Assembly: GCA_017399035.1 (NCBI GenBank)
Contig: JAFQEM010000007.1
Coordinates: forward strand, 1-64,000
Origin: Clostridia bacterium
GTDB lineage: Bacteria > Bacillota > Clostridia > Christensenellales > Borkfalkiaceae
Reading direction: 5' to 3'
DNA length: 64,000 nt
The translations under genes and the position numbers were made by a program. Under the pieces are notes generated by a model, which was not told where the DNA came from, ran no database searches, and saw only the letters and a program-made list of their open reading frames with translations. The stretch's first letter is position 1; the number at the start of each line of letters is the position of its first letter. This document shows positions 7,982 through 18,114 of this stretch, piece by piece.

Positions 7982-10900
7982 CTATTTTATATCGCTATCC
8001 GATATAAAATCGTCGCCCGTTTCAACGCTTTGGAAAACTATTTTGCCCATTAGGGTTACTTTATCTTCGCTTATTTCCCAAACGCTACTCCAACCCTCGT
8101 AAATAGGTTTAAGTTTTACAACCGTTAGCGTTGCCGTTATTTCTCCGTTTACGCCACGCTCGTATTTTGTTCCGTTACCAAGAATAAAATCTGAAAGTGT
8201 TCTATAGTGAATAACGTTAGTAAAGCCTTTGTTTCCGCCCTCTTCAAACGTTGGTGTCATATCGTGAGAATCGGTGTCTCTTATTACTGCAGAATTTCTT
8301 AAATAAGGTCCGCCGTCAGACATTGCGCCAAAAACGTTAATTAACGTATCTGCGCCACCGTTTAGCACGAACAGGTTGTTGGTGTAACTTGCTTTTACGC
8401 TTGGATAACCTATCAGTTGCGCGCTTGGTTGAGTAACTACCTCTCCACTTTGGTCGTATGCCGTTGCATTGACCCAAATTACGCAGTTTTCAATTCCGCC
8501 CTCGTAAAAACTACCCACTAAATAAGTTTTGCTATTTGCTCCGCTTGTATATTCTGCGTTTAGTTTTATTACGGTGTTGGTCCACAATCCGTAACAGGTG
8601 TAGAACAAACCTTGGAAGTCTTGCGGTGCGTTTTGTGCGTTTACGGTTAAGGTGTAACCTCTGCCGTCTACGTTTGCATACGCCTTGTCAAACATATAAC
8701 CAACTTTTGCGTTAGACCAGTTTACCGTTACGCTTGAATTAAACACGAAATATTTGAACTCTCTCTTTTGGGCGCTATCAATTTCTCGCATTTGAGAAAC
8801 AAAGTTTTCGCTGTTTAGTTCTATAATGCTATATACCGCAACGCCCGAACGACCAGTTGCCTTAATCATAACGTTATAGTCTGCAGTTTTAGTGCCGTAA
8901 TTATTTACTATAAATTCATAAACATTAAAGGTTTTTTCTTGTGTGGTTGCCACCGTTTTATCGTTGATAACAACTTCAAACTCGGTTGCATCTGATATCC
9001 AAGTTAAAACGCCTTTGCTTTCACTTATGGTTATAGTTTTTGATTCTGCGTAAGGCACGCGTTCAACACCACAAACCCTTTTGCCTAAAAGATAAATTCC
9101 GTCTTCGTTTATAGTCCATTCACTTGGCCAAGTTAAATATATTTGCTCGCCGTCGGGAAGTTTGTTTGCAACGTGTCCAGTTGAAAAGTTATAACCGTTG
9201 TTTGCGTGAACAAAATCGTAAACCGATTTATAGAAGTTTGTTCTTGTACACTCAACCGCCGAACCGTGATGTCCGTGGTCGCCAAAGAACGTTGCCGTCA
9301 AGCCGTTTCTAATAAACACGCTATCATAAGCATATCCAAAGGGGCTAAAACCTACCCTAACTGCATAACCTTGGTCTAATATTTGACCGTCGTATATCGT
9401 TTGCATTTCAAATATACAGTTGGTCATTGTTGCCGTTTGTGGGAAACCTGCTTCGCATTGAAAATATCCAACCAAACCTATTGCATCACCCGGCTCTTTT
9501 GTAGGATACAAGTCGGCTTTAGCGTAACAGTTTTCAAGGTTACCTGCCAACGTGCGCACAAACACGCTTTGATATGCCGAACCGTTTGCAGGGGTATAAT
9601 GAACTTCGGCATAGTAATTTAAGTTCTTAACCATTGCGCCACGTTTTACCGTTTTGATAAGACCTACCATTACTGCGGTATAATCTTCTAAAATTACCGT
9701 TATTTTATGGCCTTGACCGTCAAGCACGCCCGCAAATTCGCCTATTGCGTATTTATAAGTTGCAACGTTGCCTTTATCGTTATAAACCACTTGTTCGCTT
9801 ATAAAATCTTCTTGAGTTAAGGTTATATCGGTTGCAAGAACAAAAAGTTTACCTGCGTTAGATTGAGTTACGTTGCCATCTTGGTCTTTAACTTCACCTA
9901 TTGCAAGAAGTTTTTCTTTAGAATCGATTATCTCATAATCTTCAACTACGGTAAACAAAACTTTATATTTATTTCCGCTTGCAATTTCTACCACGGTTAC
10001 GGTTGCTTTGCCTTGCTTTAACGCCTTTACGGTTGCATTTTCTACCGCTACAACCTCTGCGTTTGAACTAACTAGGCTATATCCGCTCATATCTTTGCCG
10101 TCTACCGATACGTTAAAGGTTTCGCCAACTTTTAACACTTTAGTAGTTGCGTTAATTTCAGGCAAAATTTCAACTGCGTTAAATTCTTTTAACACCCCGC
10201 TGAACACGCCGTTATTTTGAGCAACGTGCAATACGTAGTAAGCGCCTTTTGCCGTGATAACTATAGAATTGTCAACAACGTTATCGGATAGGTCTTTTTT
10301 GTTTTGGTTAAACAATTTACAAGTTAAAACTGCTCCGTCTGAAACGCTTGCCGTACCCAAAGAAAAACTTTGACCAACTTGCGCCGTTGCATATTCACTA
10401 TCAAAAGAAACTTGCGGATAAACAAAAGTTTTTCCGTTGCCGTCGTTTTTAAGAGCAACTTTTTCGTTAGTGGTAAATATTTGACCATCAAGCACGTTTG
10501 CGCTTATTAAATCGCTTTGAGTTGCATATAACGAACAACCTTCAACGTTTTGAGTTAAACTTCCGTCAGCAACTATAAATATATTTTCATAAGTGCCGTA
10601 ACCGTTGTTTGCAACGCTTATTTTTGAGTTAGACGCGTCGCCCACGTATTCAACCGTAAACACACTGTTTTCAACTTTGCCGTTAGATATTTCGAACAGA
10701 CAGTTGCCCAAAGTGCTTATAGGTGTTACCGACTTAAAGTTGAAAACGGAATTTCTAATTTGACCGTAATTATTGTTTGCAACCAAACTAGAATCGTCTT
10801 TGACAAACGTTTCAACGTTAAAGTTTACGCCGTCTATTATTGCGTTTTCGCCTATTTCGTTAAACAAGCCTGAAAAACCACCGTCGGTAGAAGTTGCAAA

Positions 10901-11983
10901 CCTTTGATAGCCTGAAACCGAATAACCGTTTCCGATAAGTTCGCCGTCAAAACTCTCTATAAGATATTTGCTGTTGATTGCGGGATTTTGTGTAAAATAC
11001 GCGCTTAAATCAATATTATCTTTAAGAATAAATCTATTCATAGATTTAGCGCCGTCTATTGCCATAAACTGTTCGGCTGTTTCTACGTAAGCAATTTTGC
11101 CAACCGTTACTTTAATTTCTGCGCTTTTGTTTTGATAATTAACCGTTACAACTGCGTTGCCGTCGTTTAGAGCAACAATATTTCCGTTTTCAATTTTTAC
11201 AACGCCAACACCCGATTTAACAGAAAAACTTACATTTTCTTTTTCTTGTTCGTTTATTTGCCCGCCAACGTAAAGGTCAAAATCTATTGCCTTGGGTTGG
11301 TCGCCTGCATACATAACTATTTCGGGTTGATTTACAATGATTACTGCAAAATCTTCAGTTGAAACTTTGCAAATTGCAGTTACCGTGCTACCTTGATAGG
11401 TTGCCTTTGCGGTTATTATAACTTCTTTGCCGTTTTTAATTGCGGTAACAACGCCGTTTTCTACCGTTGCATAATCTTCATCAGAACTTTGCCATTCAAC
11501 GGGCGCGTTTACGATAACGCCGTTTACCGTTACGGTAGCCGTTAAGTTTACTGTCTTGACTTGACTGTTTGCATTGAGAACCGCCGTTTTTTGTGAAATT
11601 GTTAAATTTAAGTCGTTCTTTTCAACAACAGCCTCTAAAACCACAACTTCACAACTTGCGCTGTAAGTTCCAACCTGCGCTACAACTGAAGTAGTTCCGT
11701 TACCCAACGCTTTAACTACGCCGTCTTGTACGGAAACTATGTTTTCATTGAAAGAATACCACTCTACTTGAGGTTGTTCTTCAAAATTTTCTATTGTAGC
11801 GGAAAGAGTAAACGAACTGCCTATTTCCATCTTCAACTTTTCATAATTTAATTCAACCGAAGGGGTTGTTGAAAGTTGAGGTATAACGTTATTTTCTTTT
11901 TTACAAGAAACGCTAAAAGCCACGCACACGGAGAGCATTAAAGCCGTTAAAACGATTAAAAACTTTTTAATATTTTTCATCAC
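7982..11983 (-). CDS. Large lipoprotein with Big_2 Ig-like domains and beta-helix modules
   Basis: A lipoprotein of about 1333 residues with signal MMKNIKKFLIVLTALMLSVC and acceptor Cys in FSVSCKK. Three group-2 bacterial Ig-like domains follow at about 40-290 (typical ends: GVVKALGNGTTSVVA, GVVTAIKNGKEVIITA, GNIVALNDGNAVVTV), and a fourth lies at about 650-725. Beta-helix modules alternate with these at about 300-540, 735-1010 and 1060-1330. The last two have LDGQGHKI or VDGRGYTL turns, ENC-type rungs and closing W-n-GIYLLGKRV or W-n-VTLMGKIV. The start is GTG (11983) or ATG (11980), both behind GGAGGAAA; it overlaps the stop of the preceding gene, implying translational coupling. It is probably a surface glycan-capture protein, by context only. 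Confidence 0.75.
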   Translation of the reverse strand: MMKNIKKFLIVLTALMLSVCVAFSVSCKKENNVIPQLSTTPSVELNYEKLKMEIGSSFTLSATIENFEEQPQVEWYSFNENIVSVQDGVVKALGNGTTSVVAQVGTYSASCEVVVLEAVVEKNDLNLTISQKTAVLNANSQVKTVNLTATVTVNGVIVNAPVEWQSSDEDYATVENGVVTAIKNGKEVIITAKATYQGSTVTAICKVSTEDFAVIIVNQPEIVMYAGDQPKAIDFDLYVGGQINEQEKENVSFSVKSGVGVVKIENGNIVALNDGNAVVTVNYQNKSAEIKVTVGKIAYVETAEQFMAIDGAKSMNRFILKDNIDLSAYFTQNPAINSKYLIESFDGELIGNGYSVSGYQRFATSTDGGFSGLFNEIGENAIIDGVNFNVETFVKDDSSLVANNNYGQIRNSVFNFKSVTPISTLGNCLFEISNGKVENSVFTVEYVGDASNSKISVANNGYGTYENIFIVADGSLTQNVEGCSLYATQSDLISANVLDGQIFTTNEKVALKNDGNGKTFVYPQVSFDSEYATAQVGQSFSLGTASVSDGAVLTCKLFNQNKKDLSDNVVDNSIVITAKGAYYVLHVAQNNGVFSGVLKEFNAVEILPEINATTKVLKVGETFNVSVDGKDMSGYSLVSSNAEVVAVENATVKALKQGKATVTVVEIASGNKYKVLFTVVEDYEIIDSKEKLLAIGEVKDQDGNVTQSNAGKLFVLATDITLTQEDFISEQVVYNDKGNVATYKYAIGEFAGVLDGQGHKITVILEDYTAVMVGLIKTVKRGAMVKNLNYYAEVHYTPANGSAYQSVFVRTLAGNLENCYAKADLYPTKEPGDAIGLVGYFQCEAGFPQTATMTNCIFEMQTIYDGQILDQGYAVRVGFSPFGYAYDSVFIRNGLTATFFGDHGHHGSAVECTRTNFYKSVYDFVHANNGYNFSTGHVANKLPDGEQIYLTWPSEWTINEDGIYLLGKRVCGVERVPYAESKTITISESKGVLTWISDATEFEVVINDKTVATTQEKTFNVYEFIVNNYGTKTADYNVMIKATGRSGVAVYSIIELNSENFVSQMREIDSAQKREFKYFVFNSSVTVNWSNAKVGYMFDKAYANVDGRGYTLTVNAQNAPQDFQGLFYTCYGLWTNTVIKLNAEYTSGANSKTYLVGSFYEGGIENCVIWVNATAYDQSGEVVTQPSAQLIGYPSVKASYTNNLFVLNGGADTLINVFGAMSDGGPYLRNSAVIRDTDSHDMTPTFEEGGNKGFTNVIHYRTLSDFILGNGTKYERGVNGEITATLTVVKLKPIYEGWSSVWEISEDKVTLMGKIVFQSVETGDDFISDSDIK

Positions 11984-13887
11984 GCTTTACTTTTCCTCCA
12001 TTGGTCGAATTTTTGTTCGTTAGTTTCACTATACGAATACGTTGCAGTTATTATAAGCCCGTATTTGTTTACTAACGATTCTACCTCGTCAACTATACTT
12101 AAATAGATTGTAGTGGTGTATTCACTTGAAAAGAAATCTAGAATATATACTAGCGGTGTTAAAAGTTCAAGTTCTAATCTTTGAGTATATAATTCTTTTT
12201 CTTTTTGCGTGTAGTTGGGGTTAGCGTTAATTTCGCTCATACCCTTTCTAATTAAATATTGCGCACGCTCTAAAAGTCCTTTAGATAACCAGTCGCCCTC
12301 GTCTGTGGTAAGTTTATCTTTATCACGTTGGTCACGAACGGCGGTTCTAGTTGTTTCCATCAAATAATAATATTCAAGCATCTCTTCGCACGCGTCTTTA
12401 TAATAATGTTTTATAAAGTTTTCAATAAGCATATTTACGTCTACGTCAGGATTCCATTGAACTTTTGCGTAAATATAACCTAGCATTATTTGGAACGCGC
12501 ACCCTTGATATGCCCCGCTACTGTGGTCGTCTTCTAGGTGAATTGCGCCCATATCAACTGCGAGTTTATAGTTTGCAACTACCGAGGAAATAGGGTATGG
12601 CCACTCAAAACATTTAAAGAAGTTTGAATTATACCAGTAAGCCATAAAACTCTTACTGCAAGCCTTCCAACCCAAAAGGTCGTTTAACCCCGCTTTGTTA
12701 TAATTTTCGTCGGTTAAAGGACGTGAGAAGTTTGCCTCTATAGGCGCGTAAATAACGGGTGCTAACTCGTGCAATACGCAACTTTCGTCAATAGGCTCAA
12801 AAACGCCGTTAGGTGCGTTTCTATTTATAGGGGGCTGTCTTGTTTCATAATAAGCAAGCAACGGATAATAAATGGTTCTTTCTATACCTTGCTCTACTCT
12901 CCACGCCTCCATTTCTTCTACGACAGAATTTACCCAACGAACAACTTGACCCGCATAAGAATAAGTGTTTATTTCTTGCATACAAGCGTCGCACTTACAA
13001 ATTGCGTTCACTTCGTCTTCTGGGCCTATCGGAATATATTCTATAGTTGGCTGTTCGAGTATAATTTTCTTCATACCCTTTATAAGTTGCGCCCTAAAAC
13101 CCTCGCTTGAATAACAGGGTTGAGCACCGCTTGCAGCATACCAGTCGGGGTGTTCTTCTCTGTACGTTGTAGGATTTACTATTTTGAACAATGCGTGTGG
13201 ATAATAATACCAAACGAGTTCGTTAAACATCATATATTGCACGCCTGCAAACGTACGACGTTTTGCTGCAAAATAAGAGTCGGTTGCAGACGCTCTCCAA
13301 CCGCCGTGCCTACTCTCTATTGCAGGCTTATCGGCAAAATCAAAGTCTAAAACTTTTAAGTTAAGCGTTTTTCTAAAATAAATTTCGTCGGGTGCATAAG
13401 CCTCCCAGTCAATTTGACGGTATAAAAATTCATAAACCGCATACAGCGTGCCATAGCCACCGCCACCGCATAACACTAACGTATTGTCAAATCTTTTAAT
13501 TTTAAAGCCGTCACGCTTAAATTCATCATAGTCAACGGTTACCCCACTGCCTTGATAAATGGTGGTTTGCCCTAAAGAAATAACTTTATCTTGAGAGTTA
13601 AACGTTCTGCCTATGTCAGAAACGATATTTAAGTTTGCTCCAGTTGACTGTTTGATATAAAGTTGAAGTTCTTCCGCCGCATATTGCTCGTAATTTATTG
13701 CATCTTCAGGAATTACTATAACGTAATCACTCATTCCGTTCTTTACTAAATCAATATCGGTTGCAGATATAACTTCTGGACCTATAACTTTATTTTCCGT
13801 TTGTTCTTTGCAACCTACAGTAGATACGCAAAACAAAAGTGAAAGCATCAACGAAAGGATAGATATAAATGTTTTTTTAATTTTCAT
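11980..13887 (-). CDS. DUF4838 lipoprotein with GH67N-like N-terminal domain
   Basis: A 635-residue lipoprotein; the signal ends STVGC. Residues about 45-140 match the alpha-glucuronidase N-terminal fold seen in DUF4838 proteins (YAAEELQLYIKQSTG, ISLGQT, GGGGYGTLYAVYEFL). Residues about 210-500 are the DUF4838 core, an apparent TIM barrel with PIGPEDEVNAICKCDACM, FNELVWYYYPHALF and HLEDDHSSGAYQG. DUF4838 proteins occur in polysaccharide-utilisation loci and are presumed glycosidase-like, but I know of no confirmed reaction, and I cannot assign catalytic residues. The ribosome site AAGGAGGAAC is strong. It lies 12 bases after the 1404-residue gene and overlaps the next, so it is part of one transcript. 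Confidence 0.85.
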   Translation of the reverse strand: MKIKKTFISILSLMLSLLFCVSTVGCKEQTENKVIGPEVISATDIDLVKNGMSDYVIVIPEDAINYEQYAAEELQLYIKQSTGANLNIVSDIGRTFNSQDKVISLGQTTIYQGSGVTVDYDEFKRDGFKIKRFDNTLVLCGGGGYGTLYAVYEFLYRQIDWEAYAPDEIYFRKTLNLKVLDFDFADKPAIESRHGGWRASATDSYFAAKRRTFAGVQYMMFNELVWYYYPHALFKIVNPTTYREEHPDWYAASGAQPCYSSEGFRAQLIKGMKKIILEQPTIEYIPIGPEDEVNAICKCDACMQEINTYSYAGQVVRWVNSVVEEMEAWRVEQGIERTIYYPLLAYYETRQPPINRNAPNGVFEPIDESCVLHELAPVIYAPIEANFSRPLTDENYNKAGLNDLLGWKACSKSFMAYWYNSNFFKCFEWPYPISSVVANYKLAVDMGAIHLEDDHSSGAYQGCAFQIMLGYIYAKVQWNPDVDVNMLIENFIKHYYKDACEEMLEYYYLMETTRTAVRDQRDKDKLTTDEGDWLSKGLLERAQYLIRKGMSEINANPNYTQKEKELYTQRLELELLTPLVYILDFFSSEYTTTIYLSIVDEVESLVNKYGLIITATYSYSETNEQKFDQWRKSKA

Positions 13888-13899
13888 AACCGTTCCTCC

Positions 13900-16800
13900 T
13901 TAACCTACGAAGATATAGAATATCTTGGTTGCTATTGCTTTATCAGCGTCAGCAGCGTAATAAACCACGGTATAAGTTCCCTTTCTGTCGGGTGTAAACT
14001 TGTAATTTTCAATTCTAGTTCCCGTTGCATTTGGCGCAATAACGTAAACGAAACTTTCTATTTCTTCTTTAGCAGTATTTTCGTCTTCAACGTCCATTTT
14101 CGGCAAGTTAATTTGTTTGTTAACTATACCCGCCTTTTGAACTTCACCAGAGAGTGTTATTACAGGTGGAACTCTATCTAATACCGATATAGAGAAGTTT
14201 CTCTTACCCGTTTGACCTGACGAGTTCTTTGCCTCGTAAAGAATTTTATAGTTGCCACACCAGTTTGCCGTTATTACCTTTTGTTCACTAATATCAACGC
14301 CGTCTAAAATGGGGCTACCGTCGGGTGCGGTTACGGTTACTGTAAGAGATTTTATGCTACCCATAAAGTCAAACGCCGTTGCCGCAGGTATAACGAATTG
14401 TTCGCCTATTTCGACAGAATTAAAATCGCCCAAAACTTTAATTGCGCTACTTGTCAATTTACTCTTCGTGCTAGTTTTTGATATATCAAAACTTTGACCT
14501 GCAAAATTCAAAATACCTATCGCTGCGGTTGCGTTGTTATCAACTTCAGGCATATTAAATTCAAGGTAAACTGATTCGCCCTTAAATCCGTGGAAAATAT
14601 CGCCGTTATCACAATGAGTGATTTGACAAATATTTTTTCCGCCGATAATAAGCATATTAGTTTCTTTATCAAATTCTACTTGGAAATTCTTTGAATAACT
14701 TCCGAAAACCGCATCAACTATAACGTATTTGTTGCCGTTATATTGAAGAATTGATTCTGCGCTGTCTTTTTTATAAATTCCTGCAGTGAAAGATATATCG
14801 GGATAAACTGCGTCAGTTAAAGTAAAGTCTATTCTAGAAAGATTTTCACCCGGTTTATAACTACCTGCAACTTCAGATGAAACTGCAAACTTGGCAAAAT
14901 CTACGCTTACGGGTTTAATTATGCTTACGAAAGCAGGTTGACTGAACGTAAACGTTGCGCTTCTTTCTATAACTTTTTGGGTTGCGTTAGTATAAAAATA
15001 TCTTTGCAAGAACTGTTGCGTGCCAATCTTTGAATCGGTTACGTTAACCGTGTAATCAAGCGTTGTTTGCCCCGCTTTAATTTGAACTGCCAAAGCGTCG
15101 GTAGTTTGATGCGTATATTCTCTGCCCTCAAGTTTAACGCCGTTTACCCAGTATTCAACGTCAACGTTTTCTTCACCCGTTGCGCTATATTTAACGGCAG
15201 TAAATTCGGGGAAAGTATATTTTTCGCCCTTAATAATTGCCTTTGGCATAGTCTTTTTGGTGATTATCGGCTGGTCAGAATAACTAGCGTTGATTGTGTA
15301 AACGAAGGGTTGACTTTCACCTATATAGTCTGAAACGACTACGCTTATCAAATATTCGCCTGCATCTTCAACGATAAAGCAGTTGTTTTCATCAAGAACA
15401 ACCGTTTGACCGTTTTTGGTTATAGTAACTTTAGTGCTTAAAACACCAGTTCCGCCACTAGCAACGCCACTTAAATAACTATATTTTGAGCCAACGAAAA
15501 CTTCGGGTAAAAGATTTTCGTTAAACTTATAATTTTTCAAAGAAATTTCTTTATCTTGTTTTACCGTAACTCTAACGTCTTTAACCGTAACGTTACCTGC
15601 AACGTCAGACGCTTTATATCTAATAACGTATTCACCCGCGCTTTCAGGCACAAATTCGCTACCGTTGTTTTCTACGTCGGTTAAAACGCCACCGTTATCT
15701 TTATAAACGTTTACGATAAGTTCGTTTTTCAAGCCCTCTGCAATATCTCTTGAATATGCAGAGAAAATTTTATAAGGTTTACCCTCTATACCAAACGGCA
15801 CGGATTTTTCACTGTTGCCCGCATAATCTACGAATATTGAAGGCGGTGTGGTATCGGTTGTATAAGTACCCGACATATCTTGACCGTCAATATTTAAAAT
15901 CATTAGATTTGCAGTTTGGGTTAAGCCTGAAAGTTTTACAGAAAGTTCAACTTCACCCGTGGTAAACTTTTTCCACGCGTTGCCTGTTCCCACTTGAGTT
16001 TCATCAGCAAGGTCAACCACGCAAATTTTACCTTTTAGCGAACCTTTCGTTGCCATATTTGCGTAAACTTTACCGGTTTCATAATCTAAATAAAGTTTTA
16101 CTGATTGAGAAACTGAACTTTCGTTGTTGTTATCAATCTTGCCGTAAAGAGAGGCAATTATATTTTGTCCGTAATAGTAATTTCTTTGATAGTCGCCCGT
16201 TCCTTTATAAACTTCACGAAGATATTCCAAGTCAAAATCACGCTTGGGTTGAGCGATAACAGACAACCTATCTTTCATAGAGTCCCACTTCCACGCATCA
16301 CGGCACAAACGAATATCTAAAACCTTTTCACGATTATGCACGTCTGTAAAAATAATATCAATGCAAGAAGTTTCCATAACACCCGCAACGGTAGGCGCAA
16401 TAAACAACTCGACAAGCGTATCGTCTGAAGTATTGTCGCTTAAGTCGATAACGTTGTTATATAACGCCTCTAACGGACGAGTTGCCGTTAACATAGTTCC
16501 ACAATAATTGTCGTCAGCGTAACTTGGCGCTTGAGCGTTAGAAGTAACCGTAAGCCCTTCTTGCGCTCTCCAAAGTGAAACGTTGTCGTTTCTAACTGTA
16601 AAATATTTTGTTTCAGACACGAGCGCGCCGTTCACGGTTGCAGTAAACTTAACCGAATAAAGACCTTCTTGGTCTAACGAAACAATACCAGTATCGTTGG
16701 TTTTGCCGTCGGGATAAGTTACCAACGCTTGAGCGTTAAACATTTCAGCACCGTCGAAAGCGTAAACTGATTTGAAACTTACTGAATCGTCGCGAGCGTA

Positions 16801-18114
16801 AACGTTTTTAAGTTCAACGTTTTTAAATATTGCGCAATCGTTTACAGTTACCGTTATACTTTCAGTTTTAGTGTAACCCACGAAGTCGGTTGCAGAAAAT
16901 TCCACGGTATAAACACCCGTTGCATCAAACTTGTAAATAAATTCTTCAGCGCAATCGTCAAGCGTATAAACGGTTTGACCTTGCAATTTAACTTGACCTT
17001 TAACGGCAAGTGGTTTTGACGATAGTTCGGTTTTTGAAGTTACAGTTCCAAAAGAAACTTGAGTGCCCATACCCACCGTGATATCGTTTAAGGGATATTT
17101 GAACTCAAAATTTATTTCAGGTTGACTTTCAAAAACGTAAATAGGATAAGAATAAGTTTTCCCTGCAAGATTATCACTGTCTACAGGGGTATAATTTACG
17201 TAGTAAACGCCGTATTCAAAGGGTTGGAAAACGTTATTTTCAACGTTCACAATATTGTTTAGACCGTCGGTAACGGTAATTTCACCCTCAAAAGTTTGCT
17301 TAAAACCATCTTTAACGTCAAACGTGGGTATATCGGTTGTTAAGTTATAAGCCTTACCTGCAACGCCTGCAGAAAGTTGAACGTCAGTAAATATCACGGG
17401 CGCAGAAGTGTTTATAAGTTGCGCGCCGTCAAACTTTTGACCGCAAAGTTCAAAAACTATAACTTTTGCTTGCTTTCCCTGGGTAATTCCACCAAAAACC
17501 ATATCAACTGAATATCTTTCATAACTATCAACAAGCGTTACCATATCAAAATGTTTCATATATTCAGCAGATTTAAAGTCGGCAACGGCAACCCCTGCAG
17601 AGTTATAAACTCTCATCAATGCGGGGTCAAAAGAGAAAGAAACTGCCTTATCTGAAGTGTTATCAAACGAACCTTCAAAAAGCATTTCACGTTTAACTAA
17701 CGGTGCGTTTGTGAAAGATACGCCCATTTTTATTCCGTTTTCATCAGGCGAAAATGCTAGGCTAAAACCAAGCCTTGCGCTTTCACTGTTAAAATTAAAA
17801 GTAAAACTGTTAAATTCAGTTTCACCAACGGTGGAAGAATAAGGTGTAAATTCTATGCTAAAAAGACCTGCCGCGCCCTGTGATAAAGAAACGCTTGCGC
17901 CCGTTCTAGCAGTGCTGAACATATAACCTTTGCGTCCGCCTAAAAAGTTTGAAGAAAGAGATTGTTCTTTGGTTACGGTAACGTCTTGCGCGTGTGTAAA
18001 TATTTCCGCGCGTGCGTTGCGTTTACAAAAAGTAGAAAACGCAAAACAAGCGGTGGTTAAAATCAACACCGAAAGCAAGATGACCGTGAGTTTATTTCTT
18101 AAACTTTTGCTCAT
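13900..18114 (-). CDS. Very large secreted protein with repeated Ig-like domains
   Basis: A 1404-residue exported protein with signal segment LTVILLSVLILTTACFAF and likely cleavage after ARA. An N-terminal beta-rich region of about 220 residues has the look of a carbohydrate-binding or laminin-G-like fold (IEFTPYSSTVGE, FNFNSESARLGFSL), which I infer only. Then come several Ig/HYR-like domains with the repeating ends GVYTVEFSATDFVGYTKTES, GEYVIRYKASDVAGNVTVKD, GEYLISVVVSDYIGE and GTYTVVYYAADADK. There is no membrane anchor or sortase signal. It overlaps the permease stop by one base (TAATG). The domain style suggests an adhesin or glycan-binding surface protein serving the adjacent transporter. 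Confidence 0.7.
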   Translation of the reverse strand: MSKSLRNKLTVILLSVLILTTACFAFSTFCKRNARAEIFTHAQDVTVTKEQSLSSNFLGGRKGYMFSTARTGASVSLSQGAAGLFSIEFTPYSSTVGETEFNSFTFNFNSESARLGFSLAFSPDENGIKMGVSFTNAPLVKREMLFEGSFDNTSDKAVSFSFDPALMRVYNSAGVAVADFKSAEYMKHFDMVTLVDSYERYSVDMVFGGITQGKQAKVIVFELCGQKFDGAQLINTSAPVIFTDVQLSAGVAGKAYNLTTDIPTFDVKDGFKQTFEGEITVTDGLNNIVNVENNVFQPFEYGVYYVNYTPVDSDNLAGKTYSYPIYVFESQPEINFEFKYPLNDITVGMGTQVSFGTVTSKTELSSKPLAVKGQVKLQGQTVYTLDDCAEEFIYKFDATGVYTVEFSATDFVGYTKTESITVTVNDCAIFKNVELKNVYARDDSVSFKSVYAFDGAEMFNAQALVTYPDGKTNDTGIVSLDQEGLYSVKFTATVNGALVSETKYFTVRNDNVSLWRAQEGLTVTSNAQAPSYADDNYCGTMLTATRPLEALYNNVIDLSDNTSDDTLVELFIAPTVAGVMETSCIDIIFTDVHNREKVLDIRLCRDAWKWDSMKDRLSVIAQPKRDFDLEYLREVYKGTGDYQRNYYYGQNIIASLYGKIDNNNESSVSQSVKLYLDYETGKVYANMATKGSLKGKICVVDLADETQVGTGNAWKKFTTGEVELSVKLSGLTQTANLMILNIDGQDMSGTYTTDTTPPSIFVDYAGNSEKSVPFGIEGKPYKIFSAYSRDIAEGLKNELIVNVYKDNGGVLTDVENNGSEFVPESAGEYVIRYKASDVAGNVTVKDVRVTVKQDKEISLKNYKFNENLLPEVFVGSKYSYLSGVASGGTGVLSTKVTITKNGQTVVLDENNCFIVEDAGEYLISVVVSDYIGESQPFVYTINASYSDQPIITKKTMPKAIIKGEKYTFPEFTAVKYSATGEENVDVEYWVNGVKLEGREYTHQTTDALAVQIKAGQTTLDYTVNVTDSKIGTQQFLQRYFYTNATQKVIERSATFTFSQPAFVSIIKPVSVDFAKFAVSSEVAGSYKPGENLSRIDFTLTDAVYPDISFTAGIYKKDSAESILQYNGNKYVIVDAVFGSYSKNFQVEFDKETNMLIIGGKNICQITHCDNGDIFHGFKGESVYLEFNMPEVDNNATAAIGILNFAGQSFDISKTSTKSKLTSSAIKVLGDFNSVEIGEQFVIPAATAFDFMGSIKSLTVTVTAPDGSPILDGVDISEQKVITANWCGNYKILYEAKNSSGQTGKRNFSISVLDRVPPVITLSGEVQKAGIVNKQINLPKMDVEDENTAKEEIESFVYVIAPNATGTRIENYKFTPDRKGTYTVVYYAADADKAIATKIFYIFVG

